64,000 nt of DNA from Sphagnum magellanicum (Eukaryota; Streptophyta; Sphagnopsida; Sphagnales; Sphagnaceae). Positions 25,947 through 35,699 of the stretch are shown here, piece by piece. Position numbers and translations under genes: made by a program. A model generated the notes under the pieces. That model did no database searches and was not told the DNA's origin. It saw nothing but the letters and a program-made list of their open reading frames with translations. Within the stretch, counting starts at the first letter, position 1. Each line of letters begins with the position of its first letter. The stretch spans positions 24,089,032-24,153,031 of the forward strand of contig CM038909.1 of the NCBI GenBank assembly GCA_021904315.1, written 5' to 3'.

Positions 25947-26094
25947 GTGTTTTATGATCGGTAATGCCCATGGGTGGGGGGGACATCCCCAAAATGCCGG
26001 GCTGGACCCGGCTATCACCTCCTCCTAGACCCCTTATTTTGAGAATGCCCCCATCCTAGGGCTTTACCCTACACGTATTAGGGTTTAAGCGTTT

Positions 26095-26165
26095 GCAACC
26101 CCAGTGAGAGCTCCTTAAACCCTGAATCTTAGACTCTTGGTTTGGCTCTTGCATTAGGGTTGAAG
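26095..26165. repeat. Dispersed repeat, copy B (pair with 2299-2373)
   Basis: Begins GCAACCCCAGTGAG and includes TTAAACCCTGAATCTTAGAC, TTGGTTTGGCTC and GCATTAGGGTT, matching copy A at most positions. It sits about 200 bp upstream of the maturase-like gene start, so it may be within its promoter or leader. Confidence 0.7.
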
Positions 26166-26226
26166 TGCGGTTTGTGAAAGAGGAAGAAATTCAGTAGCCG
26201 GTGAAGCTCAAAATTGCAATTCTGGT

Positions 26227-26276
26227 AGAAGAAGAAGAAGAGGAGGAGGAGGAGGAGGAGGAGGAGGAGAGAGACG
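26227..26276. repeat. Purine (GAA/GGA) microsatellite in the leader of the maturase-like gene
   Basis: A run of GAA then GGA triplets lies about 90 bp before the first ATG. GA-rich leaders are common in plant 5' UTRs, so this probably belongs to the transcript. Confidence 0.8.
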
Positions 26277-26362
26277 GAGGGAAACCCTAATTTCTTTCTG
26301 AGGTCTGGACTTTTGATATTTGGATTTGATTCTGATGATATGAGTTCTTTGCAGAGAGGAAG

Positions 26363-27949
26363 ATGGCAAGATTGCGGCTGCTGCAAGTGGCGAGTTTTTT
26401 GAGGCACGTTGAACTGTGTTTTGGAGCAGTGAAGACTTTGAAATCATGCAGTTTGCCATCATGGAGCACTCACTTGGGTCGAAACTCATTTCGGTATTTG
26501 GGTGCCTCCTCCACACAACTGGTAATTGCTGTCCTTTCTTTCTTTTGTTGCAGAAACTCATGAAGTACCCAGTCCCATCTGTTTCACAAAAGAAAATGCA
26601 CAATCGTGGAAACATCGAGTTTCCCTTGTTTCATTTGTTGGCCTCTGTGCAGAACTTAATTCAATAAGGTCAGGTCCTCTCTTGCTGTTTTGTAGCCTTT
26701 CTGGAGGGAAGACAACTGCAACACGAGATTGGTTCCATTTGTTTATGCTGTCAAGGAGTTACCTGGTCAAATACACAGTGTTTGCTCCATGAGCACCTGT
26801 TCAAAGTGGGCAGGAAATCATGCTGCTGGAGAGCTTGAAAACTTTAGGGAGTTTGTTGACAATGGGGACCCAGACCTATATATGCGGAGAAGATATGACC
26901 AAAACAGTTCAAGTGGCACAGAAAGTGAGGATGATGAAGGGCTTGGTCGTTTCGAGGGAGCTGATCAGCATGACTTGTGCAGTTTTAGTGAAATGGAAGG
27001 TGTGGATGATGAAGGTGGTACTTCCGCTTCTGGAAGACATGATGAACATGACTCAGACAGTTCCAATGAAACAGAAAGTGATGATGGTGAAGGTCAGGTT
27101 TCTTTGGGGTTTCCTCATCAATATGGTGCAGGTAGTTCTGGTGAAACAGAAAGTGACAATGATGAATGGCAGGCCCCTTGTCAGGGACTTGATCGTCTAC
27201 AGCAGCTAAAACCTAATGCTGATGGAAAGTATGAGAAGCTCATTGACATTCTGTGCGATCCTCTTGTTCTTGAGGCAGCATATGAGCACATCAAGACTCT
27301 GTGCTCACCGGACCAGAGACTGCAACTCCAAGTGGAGGATCCAGGGCATAGTTGGTTTGAGATTGCTGCAGAACAACTTCACTCAGGGACATATGTATTC
27401 AAACCTGTGAAACACATTGAAGTTCGAAGGGCAGCAAGGTCTCGTGCAACAAAGCAACTCTCAGTGATCCGACTGAGGGACCAGATTATACAAGAAGCCA
27501 TGAGAACTATTTTGGAGTGGATCTATGAACCAATGTTCTCAGAACATGCCCATGGGTTCCGACCAGGCAAAGGTGTCCACTCAGCATTGAGATCCATAAA
27601 GAAAACATGGAGAGGGGTATCCTGGTTTTTACAGTTCAACGTCCAGAAGTCAGATGACACGACTTTGATTCAGCAACGGCTCATGAGAGTCCTCTCAGAG
27701 AGGATAGAGGACAAATGCTTCATGGATATCTTGAAGCAGATGTTCAAAGTAGGAATTGTATGTGTGGACATTTTTGCAGATGAGGAGATTCCTCAAGGAA
27801 GCTGTCTGTCCCCAATTTTGGGGAACATTTACCTCATTGAACTAGATGAGGAGGTAGTCCAGATAATGAAGGAGTTTGACTCAGAATACAAAGGCCCACA
27901 AGGGGCAGACAAGGGTTCTGTAGGCAGAGAAGATAGGGGCAGAGACTAG
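26363..27949 (+). CDS. Group II intron reverse transcriptase/maturase-like protein, truncated, probably mitochondrial
   Basis: Model: exon 1 26363-26521, a 174-bp GT-AG intron, exon 2 26696-27949; phase 0 is kept, giving about 470 residues. Exon 1 encodes an Arg-rich, nearly acid-free leader (MARLRLLQVASFLRHVELC) typical of a mitochondrial presequence. Exon 2 begins with about four acidic repeats near 25 residues each (GTESEDDEG, SNETESDDGEG, GETESDNDE). It then turns into the group II RT fold: VIRLRDQIIQEAMRTILEWI, YEPMFSEHAHGFRPGKG, IPQGSCLSPILGNIYLIELD. Family knowledge: such proteins help splice organellar group II introns. Odd: the first metal-binding Asp region reads LQFNVQKSDD (apparent Asp to Asn), and the frame stops before the YADD box, thumb, X domain and endonuclease. 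Reverse transcription is therefore unlikely. It is either a splicing or RNA-binding remnant or a pseudogene with an open frame. Confidence 0.75.
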
Positions 27950-28669
27950 AGAGATGGCAGTATGTACACTCGAGAGGTCTTTTTTTTTACCAATCATGGG
28001 GTCATAATAGACCATGGGCCAACAACAAAGGTGGCAGCAAGGGGACATGCTGGGAATTTGAGTGCAAATTTTTCCATGGATTTTGCAAACACTGTGTGTG
28101 GATTTTTGGTTTCAGCTGCTCTCTAGAACAAGCCAGTCATTGGTTCTGTGTGTGTTTGTGCAAGTGGTGGAACTGTTTTTGAGAGAGAATTGTGGTGAAT
28201 AACAGGAGTTTGGATTGTTGTTCTGGTGTGCATGGGTATTTTGGAGGAATTTTTGTGGGTGGTGGTTGCATAGAATAGAAGGAGAGTGTGTAGAATGGTT
28301 TCTGCCTCGGTGCAACCTTTGCATTTACTGCTGGGTGTGGTGGTGAGCTCACACCATGCTCAGCAGCTTCATGAGAGCAACAAGAAGAAACCTGTTGTGG
28401 CACAAGCAAGAATTGGTATGTTGGTACGATGAAGATGTGATCAAATTCTTGGCTTTTCTTTTTCTTCTTCTTCAGCCTCTTGTTGCTGCAGAAAAACAAG
28501 AACAGCAACTGCAGCGTTTCAGTCCTTCTCTGGTATTCAGAGAGTGGCGGCAATTGATTCCCTGGTTGTGGCTGTGGGTTGAGGTAGGGATTTCCACTCT
28601 GTAGTAGCTGCATTGCTTGCTGTGGGGCAGTCTGGTCAATGGATTTCAAAGCATCTGGTGGTGGCAGCC
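27950..28669. other. Spacer between maturase-like gene and ClpC relic
   Basis: Just after the stop codon another frame reads RWQYVHSRG, which could be a decayed version of the expected YVRYADD region; this is weak. Further on (minus, about 28643-28515) is a Gln/Pro-rich open tract ([28 protein letters not shown]) that I cannot assign. It might be another captured fragment. Confidence 0.4.
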
Positions 28670-29203
28670 ATGTTCAAGAGATTCACCAAGAAGGCCATTG
28701 TGTTGTACAGGAGGAAGTGCTGCAGTTGGGGCACAACTTTCTTGGCATGGAGCAGATTTTCTTGGGGCTTATCAGTGACCGCACTGGTATTGCTGCAAAG
28801 GTTTTGAAGTCCATGGTTGTAAACCTGAAAGATGCACCCATTGAGTTAGAAAAGATTATTGGATGAGAAAGCAGATTCATGGCTGTGGAGATTCCCTTCA
28901 CCCCTTAGGCTAAGAGTTTGCTGGAGCTATCCTTGGAGGAAGCCTGGCAGCTTGGTCAGTTTTCATTGCATTTGTGAGCTTGTAGGTTTCTGAGTTGTTG
29001 CTGTACAGGTTTCTTTGTAGACTGTCCAGAGGTGCTGGAATTTGAGATGTACCAGGTTTTTAGAAGCTCAAGGTGTTGTTTGCCGGGCATAATTACATTG
29101 GAATAGAGCACTTGCTTCTGGGTTTGTTGCAAGAGGATGAGGGTGTTGCAGCATGGGTTCTGGAAAATCTTGGAGCAGTCTCCAGCAACATTTGCACACA
29201 GGC
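28670..29203 (+). pseudogene. ClpC N-terminal domain fragment (chloroplast Clp chaperone relic)
   Basis: The translation follows the start of mature Clp[12 protein letters not shown], a frameshift, then [18 protein letters not shown] and [15 protein letters not shown], an in-frame TGA, MAVEIPFTP, an in-frame TAG, and LLELSLEEAWQLG. After about 130 bp of unrelated sequence (about 28956-29084) it resumes with [20 protein letters not shown] and [12 protein letters not shown], and stops matching at about 29203. Family knowledge: ClpC is a stromal Hsp100 chaperone; this part is its paired substrate/adaptor-binding N-domain. The ATPase domains are absent, and the stops and frameshift rule out function. 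The interruption lacks clear GT-AG ends. The fragment lies between the maturase-like gene and a legumain relic on the same strand. Confidence 0.88.
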
Positions 29204-29456
29204 AGGCACCAATCCTCATAAAATTTCATGGTAGAGAAAAGGGCATACAACTTTGGAGCAAGTTCTATTACGAGTGCAATTGGGATCTCTCTCTGTCTCT
29301 CAGAGCTTCAGATTCCCCTGTAGCTGTGGAGCCTGCACCCTCCCTCAGTTTTCTGGTTGTTTTCATGGGATTGAATTGGGAGCAACAACAGGGGGATTTG
29401 CACAGAGAGGATGGGACTTAAGGAGGAAGGGATGGATGGATTTGCAGGGAGTTTTG

Positions 29457-30350
29457 ATGCCAACTTTGTTAGCATTGCTGTTTGTTGCAGTTGCAGCAAC
29501 CAGGAAAGTGGCATGGGATGGAAAAATCCTGATGCCTGAGGTGAGTTCGATGGGACATGCTTTTTGCAGGATCAGCTGGTTACAGAAACTACCACAATCA
29601 GGCTGATGTGTGCCACACAGACCAGATACTGAAGAAAGGAGGCTTGAAGGATGAGAACACTATTGTGTTCATGTATGATGATATTGCACATAATTTGGAG
29701 AATTCAAATCCAGGCACCATCATGATGCTGATCTACTTCATCTGTGGCACAAGTACCGTAAGGCATCAGAGGGATCAATCAACAAGGAAAGCAAAAAGCA
29801 AGGGCAGAGTTGGTGAACACAATGGCCTAGATTGCATGCACCTTCACAATAGTGTCCAGCTGATCATTGGCAATCACCTTTGGCAGTGAGGCTGGTCCTT
29901 CCAAACTGAGTGCTGTACATCCCACTGGGCATGTTCTAGTGGATGACTGGGATTGCCTCAAGAGCATGGTAAGGTTGTGAAATGCATAGTTCATAGAGGA
30001 GTTTGCAGTTGCACATTTGTGGAGCTGGAGTTTGTCTAAATTTATTTGACTAAAACATCTGAGATCAAATCATTCTTGTTCCAGCTTTGTCTCTTGTAAC
30101 TCAATTGGCTAGCTCTGTTCCAGGGCCCTATTTGCTGTTTTTGGCCCATAAGGATTTTGTCATTTTGGATGCAGGTGTGCAAATTTGAGCCAAGCTGTGG
30201 ACCACTCACACAGTGTGGCATGAAGCAGATGTGTGCATTAGCAAATGTTTGCAATGCTGGTCTTGATGCCAATAAAAGGCTTCAGCAGCTGAGCAGGCCT
30301 GTAGTGGTCTCGCTCAGGTCTATGGAGCCCCCATCTCAACAGGTATAGCA
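29457..30350 (+). pseudogene. Legumain (vacuolar processing enzyme) relic with large internal deletion
   Basis: The fragment starts with a signal-peptide-like MPTLLALLFVAVAATR. After a frameshift it reads [20 protein letters not shown] and [20 protein letters not shown]. It then jumps near 29717 to [20 protein letters not shown], a position far downstream in legumain, so the segment that should hold the catalytic His and Cys is missing. After another frameshift it reads [20 protein letters not shown] and [14 protein letters not shown] intron (29969-30174) is kept, and the last part reads CGPLTQCGMKQMCALANVCN. Family knowledge: legumains are vacuolar asparaginyl endopeptidases. Retention of an intron at the expected place indicates a DNA-level copy rather than a retrocopy. 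It is non-functional. Confidence 0.9.
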
Positions 30351-31535
30351 CTGCATAGAGAAATGCTGCAAATGGAAATGGGTGTATGATCATCCTATTA
30401 TACACCCATATAACCACACATGGCATATAACCACAAAGAAGGTATAGATATGTGAATTTCTGATTCTTTCATGCTACAGATCGCCTTTGCTCTGGTTTTA
30501 TTGTCTTGATGTATTGTGCTGTTTGTTGTTTGGGCACTACTTCAGTCAGTTCTTTCTCAGACCATTCTGCATATGCTGTGCTGCAGAAGGGAGAAGTTTA
30601 CAGAAGTTGCAGGTGTGGCATTTGAACAAAGTTGCTCTTGAAAGTGTTTCAGAATATGAGACAATTTACATAAGACCATAAGCCCTCTGTATATCCAAAG
30701 CCCAAATGCTTCCAATGGTCTATACCTCTTGGATACAGTGAACTTGCAATGAATTTGACTTGGGTATATTGGACAGAACCCACAGGAAAAATGGGTACCC
30801 TTCTTCTATGCAGCTAGATAAAGTTAGGTCGGATCAGATCATCATCGATGCAGAAACAATGAATGGTCTTTCCTTGAAGGTCTCGCTTGCAAGGCAAGTT
30901 TATGTGTGTATGATTATGAAATTGCTCCAGCTCACAATTTGTTTCTCTGTGCTCTTTTGTTGTTGCCATTGGGGTTTGATCATTTGTTCATTGTCTTGTT
31001 CTGTTCTCAGGTCACTGCTGTTGCTTATTTATAGGTGTGATTTGTGGCATTTGTAATTCATCTTCCCACAAATTGTGTGTAGGTGTGTAGGAATACACAA
31101 TGAGAGGATTTTGAACTCTTTGTGATTTTGACATTGACCAGGTGTGAACAGATTGCTCAATGTGAGGATTTTGAACTCTTGCCATTTGACATTTACAGCA
31201 AGTGAGCAGAGATGAGACCATTCATTGGGTCCTACATTTATTGGGTGCTTATTTTGATGTGTAATTGCAATGGATGTACAATATCATATTCATAGATATA
31301 TGAACCTCCCAAAAATGGTGAGGGTTTGAATACAAAATTAGTCACAAAATTAGACACCATAAACTTTTATGGAAGGATGCGCACATACATAGACACCATA
31401 TGAAGAATATGGCAACCTGACTGACACTGTTTGACTAAAAATTCTGTGCTGTAAAAAGGGAGTCATCCCAATGTTCTCAATTACAAGTAGCAATGTGCCA
31501 TTGCTCTCTCTCAAATGTGCACAGAACTGTTTTAC
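30351..31535. other. Spacer downstream of the legumain relic
   Basis: No assignable gene. An open tract near 30760-30890 (plus) contains QLDKVRSDQIIIDAETMNGL and might be another gene fragment, but I cannot name it. A block reading GAGGATTTTGAACTCT occurs twice about 60 bp apart near 31105 and 31167. Confidence 0.4.
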
Positions 31536-33589
31536 TTAATTCCCAGTACCTGCTGCAAATCCAAGTTCACAAAACCAGTGTTAGTCAGAAAGAGAATTAG
31601 TCTCTATGGACCATACACTACGTCACGATAACACTTGGTGAACATTTGTCAAAACAAGGGTCTGCATGAAAACTACATTGTTCCTATGTAGTCTCTCTCT
31701 TACAAGCAGAGGGACAACAATCCTCCCCAACAACCCAATAAGGATTTTTTGGGGTTAGTTTGATTAAGTGAGAAGGACTGAGCTACTGAACTTAGGAACC
31801 CATTGAACATCCAAAACTTTGGTTGGAAAAGAAATAAAATTTGTAAATGGGTACCTGCAGCTTTGACGCATTCGGTGAGTGGTCGAGCAACAAATCCTTG
31901 ACTTTCAGGACATATGGATTGTGGTGGAGGCAGCTCACAATTGTATTGTACACACACAGCTACGGTGGGTGGGATTGTGGCAGTTCCCAAAGCCCCGAAA
32001 TTTGAGAGGTAATTGTTTTGGAGGTACAGGGACTGCAGTGTTGATGCCTCTAAGCTGGTGACAAATTCCTGTGCTTCCCAGCAACACCCCCACCCCCACC
32101 AAAACATTGAATGGAGTCAAAAATTAGCTCTGGACATGGAAGGTTCTTCAGTAAATATATCACTTGTACCAGATTCTCACAATGAATTCAGCTCAAGACA
32201 TTTAAAGTCAAGCACCCTTCCATAACTGAATCAATAATGTGCAAGATCAAATGAGCAAATGCTCATCAAATCTGCTTCAATGATGTGCAAGATCAAGTGA
32301 GCTCTGCACACCACTGCTTCAAGAATCTGCAATATGGATCAAGGGAGAGCTAGATTTGCAAGGAAAGTAGTAATGGAACAAAGATCAAGTGCATAAGGAT
32401 AATATATCTGAAAGCAATGGAATGGGTCCAAGAGGAAACAAGCAAACAAGCAAGCAATTAGCAAGCAAGAAAAACTGACCTGAGGAATTGTGCCCATGAA
32501 GAGGTTGTTGTTCAAGTACAAGATCTGAGCACCAGCCAAGAAAGGAGACACACTTCCAACCAGCAGATTGAAGCTGAGATCCACCACCTTGATAGTCACT
32601 TCCGCCTTCACAATCACTGGACCTGAGAGCTGGTTCCGGTTGAGCAACAGGTAGGAGAGACCCACAAACCCAAACAAGGAGCTGGGGATCTCACCACTGA
32701 ACTGGTTGAAGCTCAAGTCCAGGTACTTGAGCTTGGTCAGATTCCCAACTGCTGCAATGCTTCCAGTGAACTGGTTATTGGTGAGTGACAGGAACTCCAG
32801 TGAAGATGGCAAGTTGTCGCTCATGAGCTCCCCTGTGAGCTCATTGTTTCTCAGGTCCAGATGGTTGAGAGCAGCCCGAGGAGGAGTACTAGTACTGTTG
32901 TTGCTGGAGGAGAACATGGGGATGGCACCTGTGAGCCTGTTGTCAGAGAGGACCAGAAACTCCAGAGATGGCCAGGAACCGATACCAGAAGGGATCGCTC
33001 CTGCAAGCTTGTTGTTGCTGAGCTGCAACACTTGCAGCTTCTGCAAGCCTGCGAGGCTCTGAGGGATGGAGCCCGTGAGAAGGTTCTGGCTACAAGAGAA
33101 CAGGTTGAGGTTTCTCAATCTCCCCAGCGAGCGAGGAATGGGTCCGCTGACAGCACCGGGAGAGATGGAGAGCTGCGTCAAGAAGGGCAAGTATCCGAGC
33201 TCCGGCGGGAGTGTCCCAGTTAGACCAGGGAGTCCAGCTTCTTCCGGACCCAGAGAGAGGAGCGTCACTCTGCTGTATCCTTGGATGTTGATGCACACCA
33301 CTCCTGCAAACATTTGGCATGGATCTATCCCCGTTGCTGAGAAATCCCAGCTGGAGAAGAAAGTGCCGCCGGGTAGATCCGTCATGGCATTCTTCACTGC
33401 TCTCAACACTCCAAGATCGGTAGGATGCAGATTCGAAGCCAACTGCAACGTATCCTGAGCTTCAAGCAAAGGACTCGTGATGAGTGTTAGGATGATCAAG
33501 ACCACCATGAGCCGAAGACTGTCTCGTCGATGCTGCTGCAATTCCCGTGACCCTGATGCAACAGCAGCAGCAGCTCTGGCGATCCCCAT
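31536..33589 (-). CDS. Secreted plant leucine-rich repeat protein
   Basis: Three exons: 33589-32480, 32068-31855 and 31549-31536, all with GT-AG borders and compatible phases, giving about 445 residues. The start chosen is the first ATG of the open frame. An internal ATG at 33508 would place the hydrophobic stretch MVVLIILTLITSPLLEAQ directly at the N-terminus as a classic signal peptide and is a good alternative. Next come an N-terminal LRR cap (DLGVLRAVKNAMTDLPGG with GIDPCQMFAGVVC), then about ten plant-type LRRs (LPPELGYLPFLTQLSISPGA; LQVLQLSNNKLAGAIP), and a Cys-containing C-terminal part (CVQYNCELPPPQSICPES). No transmembrane helix or kinase follows, so the product is predicted to be apoplastic, like the kinase-less LRR family of plants. 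Function is unknown. Confidence 0.9.
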
Positions 33590-35613
33590 TCTTCCAATTC
33601 CGGAACTAACTTTGCTCAAAGAAATACCTGTTCTGATCTCTGTTTCTGTTTCACCTAGGAGTTTGGGATTGTTTGCTGATTCTGAGGTTTTTCGATCTAC
33701 AGAGCTTTTCTCTAGACTACCATCAACGTCTGGAATGTGGTGGTGTAGCAACTGGAGATGGTGTGACCACCCAAGATCAGCACTCTCATCTGCTGCTGCT
33801 GCAAGAGCTAATTCCTTGGAGCAGTGGCCAGCATCATCATCATCAGAAGATCATCATCTTCTGGGCACCAGCTTCTTCTTCTTCTTCTTCTTCTTCTTCT
33901 TGTGATGCTTTCTTCTTTCTGCTGTTTTCTTATTCTTCTCCTTCTTCTTCTGATTCTGATGACCTTGTGTTTTGTTGAACTATTTCAACTAGTGTAGACT
34001 GAATCTATTCACACACACAGTACACACATGCGTGACCTCCAGTACTAGATCTCAAAGCTCAGATGATTGTATTGAAACTGATCAGATGATGCAAGTAAGC
34101 TCCCATTCTAAAGCAGCTGATCAGATTGTGCAAGCTCCTGCTCATGATCTAAACACCCATGTGACAAGTTCCTAGCTCTACTACTCTCGAATAGACTTTC
34201 TTTCTACAACAGCATGCATGCATGCAGATTGAACTCACAGAAAAAATACCACAAGAAGTCTTAAATTCCCCTTCCCAATGGTGACGCAGCAAAAAGCATT
34301 AATATGTTGCTTAAATCTACAGGAACATATTATTATTATTATTACTATAAGAACAACAAAAACCAAAAAAAATAAATCCACAGATGATGAAACAAAATCT
34401 GATCTCAAGTTGGAAGACTTATAGAACAATTGTCAAATGTTTTTGGAAATGTGGGGTTTTTTTTGGGTGAGGGGGATCAAGGATCATATCATCAGGTTTC
34501 TGAAGTCCAGAGTTACCACAACTAAGTTTGGACAATTGTGTTACTATTTGCTGCTCAAACAACAGAGCCTTCTAGGGTGTTGATCTTTTAGTAGCTGATT
34601 CTGAAAGAACATGAAGGTTTAACAACTATTGTTAGGGTTGATTGATTTTGTTTTTTTTGTTTCTGCAAAGGTAGTAGAAGTAATGAGATCTGAAGATGTA
34701 TCACTTGTCAAGATTATTGGGCAACCATGACAACACAAAATCGGATCACTTGACAAAACTAAAATGAGAAAGTCTAGATAATGTGTCTGCAGTTGTTGTA
34801 GTAGTAGCTAGCTAGCGAGTAGTAGTATTATGCAAACAATGAGCTTTTCAGATCAGCAGAATGCATGCATACGTGCAAGCAGCAAGCAGCTTCAGTTAAC
34901 TTATCAGTAGTACAACAACAACAACAACAACAAGTTTTGTCAATTGAAAACTTGCTCTTCCGAAAGCTCTGAACTTTGTGCAACTAGCCCAGGTACCTGA
35001 GCACTACAAATCAACATACCACTTGGGTTCCAACAACAAAAGAAACTGAAGAACAAGTATTGTCAATTGAGGAAACTCCTTTTGGTCTAGATCAAAAGCT
35101 CAAGACTGAACTTTCTTTTGCAACAACTAGTTACTACAACAAAACCTTCGCTGCCTCCCCACAGACCCAAAGTTCCAACAACCCAAAAAAAAAGGAATTG
35201 AAGTAAAATCTTTTTGGTTTGAAAAAGAATTGAAGATCTCAGATTGATGTGCAAGGAAGAAATTTTTTGTTTGAAGAAATGAAAGATCAGAAGACTTGGG
35301 TGGCGGGTTTTTTTTTTTTGATGATGAAGAGCGGGAAACTGCCCTTCTTTTTGTACCCCAGGAGAGCATTCAATCTTGTTGCATTGATTGCTCTCTTGAA
35401 TGCAAAACTGAGCATGGGATTTAATTGCAACTGTGAATGGAATTAATGCCAAAACAAAAGTGTCTGAGAAATGACCCAAAATGGACAAAGTGCAGGGATC
35501 AATCAGTCAGTAATAATCACTGGCAAAATGGCTGCTGCTGCAGCAGGGAAAGCTTGAGATTCACTACTGGAGATGGAGATGGAGATGGGTGTACTTGGCA
35601 CTCATCATCAGCA
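33590..35613. other. Upstream region of the LRR gene
   Basis: Likely 5' UTR and promoter of the minus-strand LRR gene. It contains a CTT (GAA on the transcript strand) run at about 33868-33902 and several short direct repeats (CAACAA at about 34914-34932; GCATGCATGCATGCA near 34212). No other gene was recognised. Confidence 0.5.
33868..33902. repeat. (CTT)n microsatellite in LRR gene leader
   Basis: About ten CTT units on the plus strand, read as GAA on the transcript strand, some 280 bp before the first ATG of the LRR gene. Consistent with a GA-rich 5' UTR. Confidence 0.9.
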
Positions 35614-35695
35614 GGTTTAGGGTTTAACAAGAACTGGTTAGGGTTTAGGGTTTAACAAGAACTGGTTAGGGTTTAGGGTTTAAGTTGAGGGTTTG
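35614..35695. repeat. Telomere-like repeat with 28-bp tandem duplication
   Basis: Two exact copies of a 28-bp unit (TTTAGGGTTTAACAAGAACT plus GGTTAGGG) are followed by a partial third. The TTTAGGG core matches the plant telomere repeat and, on the other strand, the telo-box (AAACCCTAA) found in some plant promoters. It lies about 2 kb upstream of the LRR gene. Confidence 0.85.
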
Positions 35696-35699
35696 CTTC

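Larger units (their letters stand above)
25235..26090. mobile_element. Foldback repeat element with expanded minisatellite (copy 1)
   Basis: Three blocks occur in the same order as in 37560-37977. First is a leader (GGACAT...GAGGGCAC...CATGAAT). Second is a 101-bp imperfect palindrome at 25285-25385. Third, after the tandem array, is a G-rich tail around 25965-26060 containing ATGCCCATGGGTGGGGG, CCCCAAAATGC and ACCCCTTATTTTG. The other copy has all three with only one array-like unit, so the pair shows the same repeat before and after array expansion. No ORF other than the array itself is present. Confidence 0.7.

Noticed and set aside
25416..25964. 182-residue open frame of 13-residue repeats
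   Set aside because: It is the translation of a 39-bp minisatellite; the frame is open only because the period is a multiple of three. No promoter, intron or homologue is visible.
28137..28649. 170-residue minus-strand frame between the maturase-like gene and the ClpC relic
   Set aside because: Starts at TTG and is mostly low-complexity Gln, Pro and Lys. A captured fragment is possible at its N-terminal end, but there is not enough to call a gene.
29253..29452. Open frame between the ClpC and legumain relics as a gene
   Set aside because: It shows no similarity to either flanking gene and has no start context. Only from 29457 does the legumain signal peptide begin.
32706..33458. Plus-strand open frames over the LRR gene
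   Set aside because: Antisense shadows of the LRR coding exon.
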